Shown here: positions 18,093 to 27,357 of the stretch, piece after piece
How the letters are laid out: each line of letters opens with the position of its first letter
Position numbering within the stretch: the stretch's first letter is position 1
NCBI RefSeq assembly: GCF_000479045.1
Contig: NZ_KI518055.1
Location: 1-64,000 of the forward strand
Origin: Cetobacterium somerae ATCC BAA-474
GTDB taxonomy: Bacteria > Fusobacteriota > Fusobacteriia > Fusobacteriales > Fusobacteriaceae
Reading direction: 5' to 3'
DNA: 64,000 nt
Program-made: the position numbers and the translations under genes
The notes under the pieces: model-generated
The model's database searches: none
What the model was told of the DNA's origin: nothing
Seen by the model: only the letters and a program-made list of their open reading frames with translations

Positions 18093-19484
18093 TTGACTCT
18101 TTTAGGATTTAGATTAGAAAATGAATTAAAAGATGAGTTAGAAAGTAATTTTGAAAATGAATTAAGGTTTGCAGAAAATATTAGTTCTTTTATGGAGCTA
18201 TTAAAAGAGAGAAAATATGAGGCTGTTGTAATTGATGAAACAAATTTACAACAAGACGCATTAGTTAACCTTGTTAAAAAAATTACAGAAACACATAAAA
18301 GATCAGTAATTATAATAATGGGAGAAACTTCAAACTTAAAATTAGTTGCAGGTGTGATAAAAGCAGGTGCTTATGACTATATTTTAAAACCAATTAGTCC
18401 AAAAGATGTTAATAAAATCTTAGAAAAAGCAGTAAAAGATCACAAACTTTTAGCTGAAAGAGTAGACAGAAATAAAAATACTGGAGACAAATTAATAGGA
18501 CAAACAAAAGAGATTGTAGAAGTATATAAGATGATTGGAAGAGTTGCAAATAGTAGAATTCCAGTTTTAGTAGTGGGAGAGAAAGGAACTGGAAAAAGTA
18601 GTGTGGCAACAGCGATACATCAATTTAGTGATTGGAATACAAAGCCATTTTTATCAGTAAATTGTACATCTTTTCAGAATAATCTTCTAGAAAGAAAGTT
18701 ATTTGGTTATGAAAAAGGAGCCTTTGAAGGAGCAGCGTTTTTACAAATAGGAGATTTAGAAAAAGCTAATGGAGGAACGCTGCACCTAGGAAATATAGAG
18801 TCTTTAAGCTTAGATATGCAATCAAAGATTTTGTATTTATTACAAGAGGGAGAATTTTTTAGAATGGGTGGATCTGAACCTATCGAAATGGATATAAGAA
18901 TAGTAGCTACTACAAGTGAAAATTTAGAAGAATTAATTAATAAAAAATTATTTATTGATGAATTGTATAATAAATTAAAAATATTAGAGATTAATATACC
19001 ACCACTAAGAGAGAGAAAAGATGATATTCCATTTATAATAGATCATTATTTATCTAGTTGTAATGAAGAGTTACATAAAGCTGTAAAAGGTGTAAGTAAA
19101 CCTGCAATGAAAAAAATAATGAGATACGATTGGCCAGGAAATGTAAATGAATTAAAAAATGCTATAAAGTCAGCAGTAGCTCTTTGTAGAGGAAGCTCTA
19201 TTCTAGTTGAAGAATTACCTGGAAATGTAACAGGAAATAAAATATCTAAAAGAAAAGGAGATAACCAAAGTTGGGTATTAACTGATTGGATAGAGGGAGA
19301 GCTTCTAGGATTAAAAAATAATAAACAAAATAACTATTATGGGATAATAATATCAAAAGTAGAAAAAGAGTTAATACGTCAGGTTTTAGAGATAACAAGT
19401 GGTAAAAAAGTTGAAACAGCTGAACTACTTGGAATAACAAGAAATACATTGAGAACAAAGATGAATAACTATGGCTTAGAGTAA
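18093..19484 (+). CDS. Degenerate sigma54 activator-like response regulator
   Basis: This 463-residue protein has NtrC-like architecture: a receiver-like domain (1-125), an AAA+ domain (130-370) and a Fis-type helix-turn-helix (about 425-463, AELLGITRNTLRTKMNNYG). The receiver keeps Asp48 and the lysine in ILKPIS but lacks the N-terminal acidic pair. In the AAA+ domain, Walker A (GEKGTGKS, 162-169) is intact. The GAFTGA loop reads GAFEGA (209-214), the Walker B Asp-Glu is replaced by Gly-Asn in TLHLGNIE (229-236), and both arginine fingers are gone (FIDELYNKL). It is therefore unlikely to hydrolyse ATP or activate sigma54. A DNA-binding or structural role is inferred. The start is TTG with GAGGATGG upstream. 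It lies 33 bases after the TonB gene and 24 before dnaX. Confidence 0.85.
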   Translation: MTLLGFRLENELKDELESNFENELRFAENISSFMELLKERKYEAVVIDETNLQQDALVNLVKKITETHKRSVIIIMGETSNLKLVAGVIKAGAYDYILKPISPKDVNKILEKAVKDHKLLAERVDRNKNTGDKLIGQTKEIVEVYKMIGRVANSRIPVLVVGEKGTGKSSVATAIHQFSDWNTKPFLSVNCTSFQNNLLERKLFGYEKGAFEGAAFLQIGDLEKANGGTLHLGNIESLSLDMQSKILYLLQEGEFFRMGGSEPIEMDIRIVATTSENLEELINKKLFIDELYNKLKILEINIPPLRERKDDIPFIIDHYLSSCNEELHKAVKGVSKPAMKKIMRYDWPGNVNELKNAIKSAVALCRGSSILVEELPGNVTGNKISKRKGDNQSWVLTDWIEGELLGLKNNKQNNYYGIIISKVEKELIRQVLEITSGKKVETAELLGITRNTLRTKMNNYGLE

Positions 19485-19495
19485 AACTCTAGGCC
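19473..19495 (+). promoter_or_regulatory. Hairpin across the regulator stop codon, before the dnaX ribosome site
   Basis: A 9-bp stem (one G-U pair) pairs 19473-19481 with 19487-19495 around TAAAA, which contains the stop codon. It lacks a T-run and ends 2 bases before AGGAGG, so it may modulate translation or coupling rather than terminate. Weakly supported. Confidence 0.35.
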
Positions 19496-19508
19496 TTAGG
19501 AGGAAAAA

Positions 19509-20966
19509 ATGCACGTAACATTATATAGAAAATACAGACCAAAAGGTTTTGAAGAGATTGCAGGAGAGCAAGAGATTGTTCAGACTTTAAAAAACTCATT
19601 GAAATCTAATAGGTTAGCACACGCTTATTTATTTACAGGACCTCGTGGTGTAGGAAAAACATCTATAGCTAGACTTATGGCAAAAGGTGTAAACTGTTTA
19701 ACAAATGGTATAACAGATACACCTTGTAACGTATGTGAAAATTGTAAAGAGATTTCTATGGGAAATTTTTTAGATTTAATTGAAATAGATGCAGCTTCAA
19801 ATAGAGGAATCGATGAAATAAGACAATTAAAAGAAAAGATAAATTATAGCCCAACTAAGGGAAGAAAAAAAGTTTACATAATAGATGAAGTTCATATGTT
19901 AACTAAAGAAGCTTTTAATGCTCTTTTAAAAACTTTAGAGGAACCTCCAGAGCATGTTCTATTTATTTTAGCTACAACAGAGCCTGATAAAATTTTACCA
20001 ACTATCATCTCAAGATGTCAGAGATATGATTTTAAAAGTGTTAATTATAGAGATATGAGAGAGAAATTACTATATATAGTAGATAGCGAAGGATATAAAA
20101 TAGATGAACCTAGTTTAGTCGCTATTTATGAAGCTTCTGGTGGAAGCATGAGAGATTCAATATCAATTTTAGAAAGACTTATGATAAATACAGAGGAAAA
20201 AAATATTGTAATTGAAAAAACAGAGGATGTATTAGGAATAACTCCTTTGAAAACTATAGATTTATTTATAGAAGCTATAGAGAATAAAAATCAGTCTCAA
20301 GGAATTGAACTTTTAGAAGATATCTGGAAAAATTCTATAGATATAGAGTTATTTTTTAAAGATTTAGCCAAAAGAGCTAAAGATAGAATTATAAAAGGTG
20401 ATTTAGAAACTGAAAAAGGTCTAGAAATAATTGACACAATTTATGATATTTTATCGAAATTTCGTTATGAAGAGGATAAACGTCTAATTGGATATGTTAT
20501 TTTAAATAGATTAACAGAGAGAAAAGAAAAAGAGGTTATAGTTGAGAAAATTATAGAAAAAGTTCAAGAAGTTGATAAGGATGTAGTAGACATTTCAGAA
20601 AATGATGTTAATCAAGAAATTGTATCTAAAGTAACTTATGATGAAGTAAAAAAATCTTGGAATAAAATAATAGAAGAGTCTAAAAAAGTAAAAATGACAT
20701 TTGGAGCATTTTTAATTAAAGCATATTTTAAAGATTTTTCAAACAACACTTTAACTATTGGGTTTCCAGAAGATCAGGGATTTGCAAAAAATATGATGGA
20801 AACAGAACCTTATAGAACATTGTTCTTAGATGTAGCAAGAAAAGTTCTTAAGTCAAAAATTATGATAAAATATGAATTGCAAGAGGTTAATAAAAATAAA
20901 GATAGAGGAGAAACTGAGGATTTTTCTAAAAAAATAATAGATTTTTTTGGAGGAGAAATAATATAG
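19509..20966 (+). CDS. dnaX: DNA polymerase III gamma/tau subunit
   Basis: This 485-residue clamp-loader ATPase opens with MHVTLYRKYRPKGFEEIAGE. It has Walker A GPRGVGKTS (about 45), a four-cysteine zinc module (CLTNGITDTPCNVCENC, about 64-80), Walker B IIDEVHML (about 127) and the sensor/arginine-finger SRCQRYDF (about 174). A C-terminal region of about 110 residues corresponds to the tau tail. It is shorter than the 643-residue Escherichia coli tau. AGGAGG lies 5 bases before the ATG. The common recR neighbour is absent here. Confidence 0.95.
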   Translation: MHVTLYRKYRPKGFEEIAGEQEIVQTLKNSLKSNRLAHAYLFTGPRGVGKTSIARLMAKGVNCLTNGITDTPCNVCENCKEISMGNFLDLIEIDAASNRGIDEIRQLKEKINYSPTKGRKKVYIIDEVHMLTKEAFNALLKTLEEPPEHVLFILATTEPDKILPTIISRCQRYDFKSVNYRDMREKLLYIVDSEGYKIDEPSLVAIYEASGGSMRDSISILERLMINTEEKNIVIEKTEDVLGITPLKTIDLFIEAIENKNQSQGIELLEDIWKNSIDIELFFKDLAKRAKDRIIKGDLETEKGLEIIDTIYDILSKFRYEEDKRLIGYVILNRLTERKEKEVIVEKIIEKVQEVDKDVVDISENDVNQEIVSKVTYDEVKKSWNKIIEESKKVKMTFGAFLIKAYFKDFSNNTLTIGFPEDQGFAKNMMETEPYRTLFLDVARKVLKSKIMIKYELQEVNKNKDRGETEDFSKKIIDFFGGEII

Positions 20967-20967
20967 C

Positions 20968-20996
20968 TTAACAAAACTCTACCTTTATGGTATAAT
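20968..20996 (+). promoter_or_regulatory. Promoter of the DUF2232-rplI-dnaB operon
   Basis: TTAACA at 20968-20973 and TATAAT at 20991-20996 are 17 bases apart, with TGG just before the -10. The 14 bases ending at the -10 match those at 12272-12285. Confidence 0.75.
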
Positions 20997-21023
20997 TATC
21001 CTGATAAAGTTTTAGGAGGATTA

Positions 21024-21821
21024 ATGTTTTTAATAACAGGAATAATAATAGCAGCATTATTTTTAGTTTCTACCTCGATGCCTTTTTTAAGTTGGATTTT
21101 ACCATATTATAAAATCAAAAAATTAGAAAATGCAGATTTAAAAACTAAAATTATAGCCAATGTAGTTGCTTTAGTTGCTATAGGTTGGATAGATATACAT
21201 TTTTTAGTAACTTATATTGGAGTTTTTGTTTCAATAGAAGTTCTTTACTATATATTAAAAAGATATGACAGAAAAACACAATATTTTGATAGAATATTTA
21301 TAACAAGCTTATTGATAGGTATTGGAGTTTGTATATACATATATTTTAATAGAGTTGGGTTAAATATAGGATTTGAACAATTAAAAAGTTTATATTTACA
21401 AAAAACAACATTTACTCAATATGAAGTAGATATGGCATTTAAGTATATTAAAGATAATTTTACATATTTAGTATTTGCGTATTTAAATATGACAGTATTT
21501 TTAACATATTACTTTTTAAATAAAGAAGATTTCTTTAAGTGGGAAGCTTCATATTTATGGTTAATTCCTTATATAGTTGTATTTTTTATAGAGAAATATA
21601 CTTCTTTTGGAGGAAATTTAACAAGTAATATATTAGAAGTTTTAAAAATAGTTTACATAATGTATTTTATGAAGATTGTTGCAAGTATATTAAATGAAAA
21701 AGTAAAAAAACAATCTTTATGTTTTACAGTAGGTGTATTTTTAGCTTTAATATCTCCAGAATTTGCATTTATTTTTGGAGCATTAGCTAGTGGAATAAAA
21801 ATTAAAATAGTAAAATCATAA
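21024..21821 (+). CDS. DUF2232-like (YybS-type) membrane protein
   Basis: This 265-residue integral membrane protein has about eight hydrophobic segments and no recognisable catalytic motif. Its position directly upstream of rplI and dnaB mirrors yybS (DUF2232) in Bacillus subtilis, and the overall pattern fits. Identification therefore rests on synteny and topology. GGAGG lies 6 bases before the ATG. The gene is first behind a consensus promoter. The function of YybS proteins is unknown. Confidence 0.55.
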   Translation: MFLITGIIIAALFLVSTSMPFLSWILPYYKIKKLENADLKTKIIANVVALVAIGWIDIHFLVTYIGVFVSIEVLYYILKRYDRKTQYFDRIFITSLLIGIGVCIYIYFNRVGLNIGFEQLKSLYLQKTTFTQYEVDMAFKYIKDNFTYLVFAYLNMTVFLTYYFLNKEDFFKWEASYLWLIPYIVVFFIEKYTSFGGNLTSNILEVLKIVYIMYFMKIVASILNEKVKKQSLCFTVGVFLALISPEFAFIFGALASGIKIKIVKS

Positions 21822-21841
21822 AATAATTAGGAGGAGTTTTT

Positions 21842-22288
21842 ATGTCAAAAATACAAGTAATTTTAACAGCGGATGTGGCAGGACAAGGAAGAAAAGGAGA
21901 GATTGTAAGTGTTTCTGAAGGGTATGCAAAAAACTTCCTATTAAAAAATAATAAAGGAATTGTAGCAACTCCAGAGGAGTTAAAAAAGATAGAGAATAAA
22001 AAAATAAGAGATGCTAAAAAAGCTGAAGAAGAAAAGAAAAAAGCGATTGAAGTAAAAGCATTATTAGAGAGTAAAAAATTATCAATAGTTGGAAAAACAG
22101 GAGATAATGGAAAACTATTTGGAGCAATAACAAATAAAGAGATTTCTGCTGAATTAAAAAAAGAATTTGGACTAGATATAGATAGAAAAAAAATAGAGTG
22201 CACTATTAAGAGCTTAGGAGAACATACAGTAATTGTTAAATTACATACAGATGTAAAGGCTGAGGTTTTAGTAGTTATAAAAGGATAG
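21842..22288 (+). CDS. rplI: 50S ribosomal protein L9
   Basis: This 148-residue ribosomal protein shows the L9 signature: N-terminal domain KIQVILTADVAGQGRKGEIV with GYAKNFLLKN (about residues 26-35), a long connecting helix rich in Lys and Glu (40-75), and a C-terminal domain with GKLFGAITNKEI. The start is preceded by AGGAGG. dnaB follows after 6 bases, as in many bacteria. Confidence 0.97.
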   Translation: MSKIQVILTADVAGQGRKGEIVSVSEGYAKNFLLKNNKGIVATPEELKKIENKKIRDAKKAEEEKKKAIEVKALLESKKLSIVGKTGDNGKLFGAITNKEISAELKKEFGLDIDRKKIECTIKSLGEHTVIVKLHTDVKAEVLVVIKG

Positions 22289-22294
22289 TGAAAT

Positions 22295-23635
22295 ATGGAA
22301 GATATAGAAAAACTTAGAAAAATTCCAAGTAGTTTAGAAGCTGAAAGGTCGGTTCTAGGTGGTATTTTTTTGAAGCCAGATATTTTTAGTGAGGTAATAG
22401 AAATTATTACCTCAAGTGATTTTTATAAAATGGCTCATAAATTGATTTTTGAAGTTATGCAAGAGATATATGGTTCTGGGGAATCAATAGATCCAATTAT
22501 AGTTATGGATAGATTAAAAAGAAAAGATAAGTTTGATGATATTGGTGGAGAAGCTATCTTTTATGAAATTATAGAAGAAGTGCCAACAGCAGCAAATATC
22601 TTGACTTATGCAAGAATTATAAAGGAAAAGGCAACTTTAAGAAAGCTTGGAGATATTGGAACTAAAATAGTAGAAATGACTTATGAAGGATATGAAGATG
22701 TGGATACTATATTAGATAAAGCTGAAGGAATGATATTTAAAGTTGCTGAAAGTAAAGAGTCAAAAGACATTGTTAGTTTAAAAGAGGTTGTAACAAATGA
22801 ATTTGAAAGATTGGAACAACTTTTACAAAATAAAGGTGTAACAACAGGAATCTCAAGTGGATTCAAACATTTTGATGAAATGACAAGTGGATTTCATCCA
22901 TCAGATTTAGTAATTTTAGCTGCTAGACCATCTATGGGAAAAACAGCCTTTGCGCTAAACTTAGCTTTAAATGCAGCTATGAAAGCTGAAAAAGGTGTTT
23001 TAGTATTTAGTTTGGAGATGTCGAGTTCCCAATTATTACAAAGACTTTTAGCTATAGAAGCTGGTATAGGATTACAAAAAATCAGAAATGGATTTTTAGG
23101 AGAAGATGATTGGGGAAAATTAGGAATTGCCAGTGGTAAATTGGCAAATGCTGAAATAAATATAGCAGATGTTCCCAATGTAAATGTTTTAGAGATTAGA
23201 TCTATAGCAAGAAGATTAAAAGCTGCTGGAAAATTAGACATGATTTTAATTGACTATTTGCAACTTATAAAAGGAACAAGTGGAAAATCAGATAACAGAC
23301 AGCAAGAAATCTCAGATATCTCAAGATCATTAAAAGGGATAGCTAGAGAGTTAGATATACCGATAATTGCATTATCACAGCTTTCTCGTGCTCCAGAACA
23401 AAGAGCTGATAGAAGACCAATGCTATCAGACTTAAGAGAATCAGGAGCAATTGAGCAAGATGCTGATATGGTTGTATTTTTATATAGAGATGATTATTAT
23501 AATGATGAGTCTGAACAAAAAGGTATAACAGAAGTTATCATAGGAAAGCAAAGAAATGGACCAGTTGGAACTGTAAACTTGAAGTTCTTCCACGAAATTA
23601 CCAAGTTTGGAGATTACACAACTAAGGTTGAATAG
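22295..23635 (+). CDS. dnaB: Replicative DNA helicase DnaB
   Basis: This 446-residue hexameric helicase unwinds DNA at the replication fork. The N-terminal domain begins IPSSLEAERSVLGGIFL. The RecA-like motor has Walker A ARPSMGKTAFALN (about residue 210), MILIDYLQLI for Walker B (about 318), ALSQLSRAPEQR (about 362) and SDLRESGAIEQDADMVVF (about 378). No intein is present. The start has only a weak GTGA ribosome site and probably relies on coupling to rplI 6 bases upstream. Confidence 0.97.
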   Translation: MEDIEKLRKIPSSLEAERSVLGGIFLKPDIFSEVIEIITSSDFYKMAHKLIFEVMQEIYGSGESIDPIIVMDRLKRKDKFDDIGGEAIFYEIIEEVPTAANILTYARIIKEKATLRKLGDIGTKIVEMTYEGYEDVDTILDKAEGMIFKVAESKESKDIVSLKEVVTNEFERLEQLLQNKGVTTGISSGFKHFDEMTSGFHPSDLVILAARPSMGKTAFALNLALNAAMKAEKGVLVFSLEMSSSQLLQRLLAIEAGIGLQKIRNGFLGEDDWGKLGIASGKLANAEINIADVPNVNVLEIRSIARRLKAAGKLDMILIDYLQLIKGTSGKSDNRQQEISDISRSLKGIARELDIPIIALSQLSRAPEQRADRRPMLSDLRESGAIEQDADMVVFLYRDDYYNDESEQKGITEVIIGKQRNGPVGTVNLKFFHEITKFGDYTTKVE

Positions 23636-23650
23636 AAAGGTGAGAAAAAA

Positions 23651-24880
23651 ATGAAAAGAGCAGAATTATTAGCTCCAGCAGGAAATATGGAAAAGTTAAA
23701 AATGGCTTTCCATTATGGAGCAGACGCAGTATTCTTAGGAGGAAAAATGTTTAACCTAAGAGCTGGAAGTCACAACTTTAATGATGAGGAGTTAAAAGAG
23801 GCTGTTGAATATGCACATTCAATGGAAAAAAGAGTATATGTAGCTCTTAATATAATACCTCATAATAATGAATTAGAGTTATTACCAGATTATGTAAAAT
23901 ATTTAGAAGAGATTGGAGTAGATGGTGTAATAGTTGCAGACTTAGGAGTATTCCAAGTTGTAAAAGAACACACTAACTTAAATATAAGTGTAAGTACTCA
24001 AGCAAGCAATACTAACTGGCGTTCAGTAAAAATGTGGAAAGATTTAGGAGCTAAAAGAGTAGTTTTAGCAAGAGAAATATCTTTAGATAACATTGCTGAA
24101 ATAAGAGCTAAAGTACCTGATATTGAGTTAGAAGTATTTGTTCACGGAGCAATGTGCATGTCAGTTTCTGGAAGATGTTTACTAAGTAACTATATGACTG
24201 GTAGAGATGCTAATAGAGGAGATTGTGCTCAATCATGTAGATGGAAGTATAATTTAGTTGAAGAAACAAGACCAAATGAGTATATGCCTGTTTATGAGGA
24301 TGAAAGAGGAACGTATATATTCAACTCAAAAGATTTATGTACAATAGAGATTATAGATAAAATTCTTGATTTAGGAGTAGACTCTTTAAAAATTGAGGGT
24401 AGAATGAAAGGTATTTATTATGTTTCAAATGCTGTAAAAGTATATAAAGAAGCAATAAATAAATATTATGCAGGAGAATATGAGTATGACCCAACTTGGA
24501 TGGAAGAGATTCAATCAACATCTAATAGATCATACACTCAAGGGTTCTATCATGGGCAACCAGGAGCAGAAGCTAATAACTATAATGATAGAAATTCTTA
24601 TAGTCAAACACACCAATTAGTTGCTAAAATAGAGGAAAAAATTGGAGAAAATGAATATGTTTTAGGAATTAGAAATAGAGTTTTAGCAGGAGAATCTTTA
24701 GAAGTTATAACTACTTCAGGAAAACCTAGAGTTATTGTAATGCCTAAGATGACTTTAATAACTAAAGCAGGAGAAGAAGTTGTAGAAGCTGCTAATCCAA
24801 ATTCAACTGTAAAGGTAGTTTTAGAGGGTGGATTTGAAGCTATGGATATGATTAGAAGAGTTAAAGAAACTCAAGAGTAA
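23651..24880 (+). CDS. U32 family protein, TrhP-like tRNA hydroxylation protein
   Basis: This 409-residue protein of the peptidase U32 family begins MKRAELLAPAGNMEKLKMAF. It carries the family signature EVFVHGAMCMSVSGRCLLS (about 160-178), a further cysteine pair in DCAQSCRWKY (about 193) and DLCTIEIIDKIL. Despite the family name, members such as TrhP (YegQ) act with iron and prephenate in forming 5-hydroxyuridine at the tRNA wobble position; the four cysteines fit that subgroup. The exact substrate is inferred. It lies 15 bases after dnaB and ends at a bidirectional terminator. Confidence 0.8.
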   Translation: MKRAELLAPAGNMEKLKMAFHYGADAVFLGGKMFNLRAGSHNFNDEELKEAVEYAHSMEKRVYVALNIIPHNNELELLPDYVKYLEEIGVDGVIVADLGVFQVVKEHTNLNISVSTQASNTNWRSVKMWKDLGAKRVVLAREISLDNIAEIRAKVPDIELEVFVHGAMCMSVSGRCLLSNYMTGRDANRGDCAQSCRWKYNLVEETRPNEYMPVYEDERGTYIFNSKDLCTIEIIDKILDLGVDSLKIEGRMKGIYYVSNAVKVYKEAINKYYAGEYEYDPTWMEEIQSTSNRSYTQGFYHGQPGAEANNYNDRNSYSQTHQLVAKIEEKIGENEYVLGIRNRVLAGESLEVITTSGKPRVIVMPKMTLITKAGEEVVEAANPNSTVKVVLEGGFEAMDMIRRVKETQE

Positions 24881-24881
24881 T

Positions 24882-24908
24882 AAAAAAAGAGGCAATGCCT
24901 CTTTTTTT
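24882..24908. terminator. Bidirectional terminator between converging genes
   Basis: A short G/C-rich stem (GAGGC at 24889-24893 with GCCTC at 24897-24901) is flanked by seven A on the left and seven T on the right, so it can stop transcripts from both strands. Confidence 0.85.
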
Positions 24909-24914
24909 ATTTAA

Positions 24915-25700
24915 TTAATTATTTTTTGAATCTTTTATTTTTTTCTCAGTAGCTCTTATAAATCTAGGAATGAACCATTCCTTTTCTTCTTCTTCTTTTT
25001 GATCTTTCTTTGTATAAATTCTTTGAAGCTCATCATAGTATGCTTGAGATTCTCCACTGAATTCATTTTTATCCTTTATAGGATATTTCTTTAAATTTGG
25101 GAAATTTTTATCTAATGTAGCATTCCACTCTTCTACTTGTGCTTTATGTAAAGATAAGAATAAATCAACATCTCCTGTAAATTTAATCTCTTTAATAACA
25201 TCTCCAACTTCTAATTTTTTGATATTGTTGAAATCTTTTTCTTCAATATATTCTCCAAATATAGTATGCTTATTGTTTAGCCAATCAGCAGGATAAAGAG
25301 TAAAGAAGAATTGAGATCCTCCTGTTTCAGGTCCTGTATTTGCCATTGCTAACATTCCTGGTTGATAGAAATCTAACCATTTAGAGAATTCATCAGGAAT
25401 AGAATAACCAGGTCCTCCATCTCCTCTTCCAGTAGGGTCTCCACCTTGAACCACAAAATTTTCTACAGCTCTATGAATTTTTGTATTGTCATAGAATCCT
25501 CTTTTTGCAAGGTTTATAAAATTAGCTACAGTTACTGGGGAAGCTTCTGGATATAAATAGAAACTAATATCCCCTTGTGTTGTTACAAAAGTAGCTCTAA
25601 TATCGTTATATTTTACTGCTTGAGTTTTACTAGTAGATGAACAACTCACCATTACAGCTAACATCACTACTAGAGATAGTAATTTAATGATTTTTTTCAT
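24915..25700 (-). CDS. Cyclophilin-type peptidyl-prolyl isomerase lipoprotein
   Basis: This 261-residue protein has a lipoprotein signal (lipobox VMVSC, Cys20) and a cyclophilin domain (about 35-185). The domain shows FINLAKRGFYDNTKIHR, FVVQGGDPTGRGDGGPG and GGSQFFFTLYPADWLNNKHTIFGE, retaining the Arg, Phe, Gln and His positions of the active site. A charged C-terminal extension of about 75 residues has no recognisable domain. It likely assists folding of exported proteins at a membrane. Its promoter lies inside the 3' end of potC, so it can be expressed separately from the pot genes. Confidence 0.9.
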   Translation of the reverse strand: MKKIIKLLSLVVMLAVMVSCSSTSKTQAVKYNDIRATFVTTQGDISFYLYPEASPVTVANFINLAKRGFYDNTKIHRAVENFVVQGGDPTGRGDGGPGYSIPDEFSKWLDFYQPGMLAMANTGPETGGSQFFFTLYPADWLNNKHTIFGEYIEEKDFNNIKKLEVGDVIKEIKFTGDVDLFLSLHKAQVEEWNATLDKNFPNLKKYPIKDKNEFSGESQAYYDELQRIYTKKDQKEEEEKEWFIPRFIRATEKKIKDSKNN

Positions 25701-25727
25701 ATATGCCCTCCTGTTTTTTCTGCTAGT

Positions 25728-25756
25728 ATTATACTATATAAAAACCTATTTTACAA
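25728..25756 (-). promoter_or_regulatory. Promoter of the cyclophilin lipoprotein gene
   Basis: On the minus strand, TTGTAA (25751-25756) and TATAAT (25728-25733) are 17 bases apart. The -35 box overlaps the last codons of potC. Confidence 0.7.
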
Positions 25757-26522
25757 AGTACTTTTGTAAACTTTTTGTAGATAGGGTTAAAGCTATGGAT
25801 AAAACAATAAGTAATACAGACAATGCATTTACAACTGGAGAAACTCCTAACCTTATCATAGAGTATATTCTTAATGGTAATGTAGAAGATCCAGGTCCAG
25901 CAACAAAGAACGTTGTAACGAAATCATCAAATGATAAAGTTAAAGCCATTAAAAATCCAGATATTATAGCAGGCATTAACATAGGTAAAATTACCTTTTT
26001 CAATGTTTGAAACTCATTAGCACCAAGATCATAAGCAGCCTCAACAATAGAGTAGTCAAACTCTCCAAGTCTAGATAAAACAATAAATAAAACAAAAGGT
26101 ATATTAAATGTTGTATGGGCTATAAAAATACTAGTTAATCCTAATTCTAACTTTACTGTAGCAAACATAATTAAAAGAGAAACTCCTAGAATTATATCGG
26201 GAATAACTAAAGGTAAAAAAGTAATAACTTTTAAATAATTTTTATGTTTAAAGTTATACCAATGTATACCAATAGCTCCTAAAGTTCCAATTAGTGTCGA
26301 TATTGTACTAGATAAAACTCCGATTATTAAACTATATTTAAAAGCTTTCCAAATATTATCAGAATATAAAAATAGCTCTTTATACCATTTCATTGAGAAC
26401 CCTTGCCAAGTACTAGATCTACCTTCGTTAAAGGAATACATAACAAGAATTACTAGTGGTAAATAAAAGAATATCATAGAAAGAATAAAGAAAAATAAAG
26501 ATGTTCTTCTTCTATTCATCAC
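25746..26522 (-). CDS. potC: Spermidine/putrescine ABC transporter permease PotC
   Basis: This 258-residue inner-membrane permease has six hydrophobic segments and the cytoplasmic EAA loop IVEAAYDLGANEFQTLKKVILPMLMP that contacts the ATPase. It resembles PotC, including the LVILVMYSFNEG start region and the DDFVTTFFVAGPGSSTLP segment. It overlaps potB by 11 bases. No potD gene for the periplasmic binding protein follows; the next gene is a separately promoted cyclophilin. Confidence 0.92.
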   Translation of the reverse strand: MMNRRRTSLFFFILSMIFFYLPLVILVMYSFNEGRSSTWQGFSMKWYKELFLYSDNIWKAFKYSLIIGVLSSTISTLIGTLGAIGIHWYNFKHKNYLKVITFLPLVIPDIILGVSLLIMFATVKLELGLTSIFIAHTTFNIPFVLFIVLSRLGEFDYSIVEAAYDLGANEFQTLKKVILPMLMPAIISGFLMALTLSFDDFVTTFFVAGPGSSTLPLRIYSMIRLGVSPVVNALSVLLIVLSIALTLSTKSLQKYFVK

Positions 26523-27357
26523 TTACCTCCTTAGACTTTTTTTCAGCTCTCATAAAAATTAATAGAGCAATTGATGTAACTAAGATAAGCATAGCAGATA
26601 TAGCAGAGGCTAAAGGCCAGTTTCTTGTTACAGTTAAATGTTGGGCAATGATATTTCCAAGCATAGTAGCCTGAGTACCACCCACAAGCTTAGGGATTGC
26701 GTATGATCCCATTGCAGGAATAAAAGTAAATAAAATAGCTGTAATGATACCAGATTTAATATTTGGTAAAAATACTTTTCTAAAAGCTTGACTATTAGTA
26801 GCTCCTAAATCTCTTGCAGCTTCAACTAGAGAAAAATCAAATTTTTCAATAATTGCATAAAGTGGTAATATAGCAAAGGGTAAACTAGTATAAACAGTTA
26901 TTAAAATAACCGATCCAGTATTATATAATAGCTTTAATGGAGTTTCAATTATTCCTAATTTAATTAAAAATGTATTTAAAAATCCATTTGAACCTAAGAT
27001 TGATATCCAAGCATATATTCTAATTAGAAAATTAGTCCAAAATGGAATAATAACAAGGATAAGTAATTCTTGTCTAAATTTAGACCTAGCAATAAAGTAT
27101 GCAGTAGGGACAGCTAAAAGTACTGTTATAAAAGTCACAGCTATAGATATATATATTGTTCTAAATAATATTTTCAAAAATATAGGCTCAAAAAATACAT
27201 TGAAATTTTTGAGAGTGAAGATCATTTGAACTCCACCATAAGTTCCTTTTGTTAAAAAAGCATAACTTAAAACAATAAGCATTGGAATGACAAAGAATAC
27301 AGACATCCAAAGAGTTAAAGGAATACTGTAAAAACTTCCAGAAGATATTTTTTTCAA
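26512..27357 (-). CDS. potB: Spermidine/putrescine ABC transporter permease PotB
   Basis: This 281-residue permease partners PotC in polyamine import. It has about six transmembrane segments, the PotB-like FWTNFLIRIYAWISILGSNG segment and the EAA loop LVEAARDLGATNSQAFRKVFLP. It begins at the base after the potA stop region and overlaps potC, so the three genes are translationally linked. Substrate preference (spermidine or putrescine) cannot be determined from the permeases. Confidence 0.92.
   Translation of the reverse strand: MKKISSGSFYSIPLTLWMSVFFVIPMLIVLSYAFLTKGTYGGVQMIFTLKNFNVFFEPIFLKILFRTIYISIAVTFITVLLAVPTAYFIARSKFRQELLILVIIPFWTNFLIRIYAWISILGSNGFLNTFLIKLGIIETPLKLLYNTGSVILITVYTSLPFAILPLYAIIEKFDFSLVEAARDLGATNSQAFRKVFLPNIKSGIITAILFTFIPAMGSYAIPKLVGGTQATMLGNIIAQHLTVTRNWPLASAISAMLILVTSIALLIFMRAEKKSKEVSDE

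Noticed and set aside
25687-26010. Plus-strand 107-residue ORF
   Set aside because: It is antisense to potC and the cyclophilin promoter, with composition of a shadow frame.
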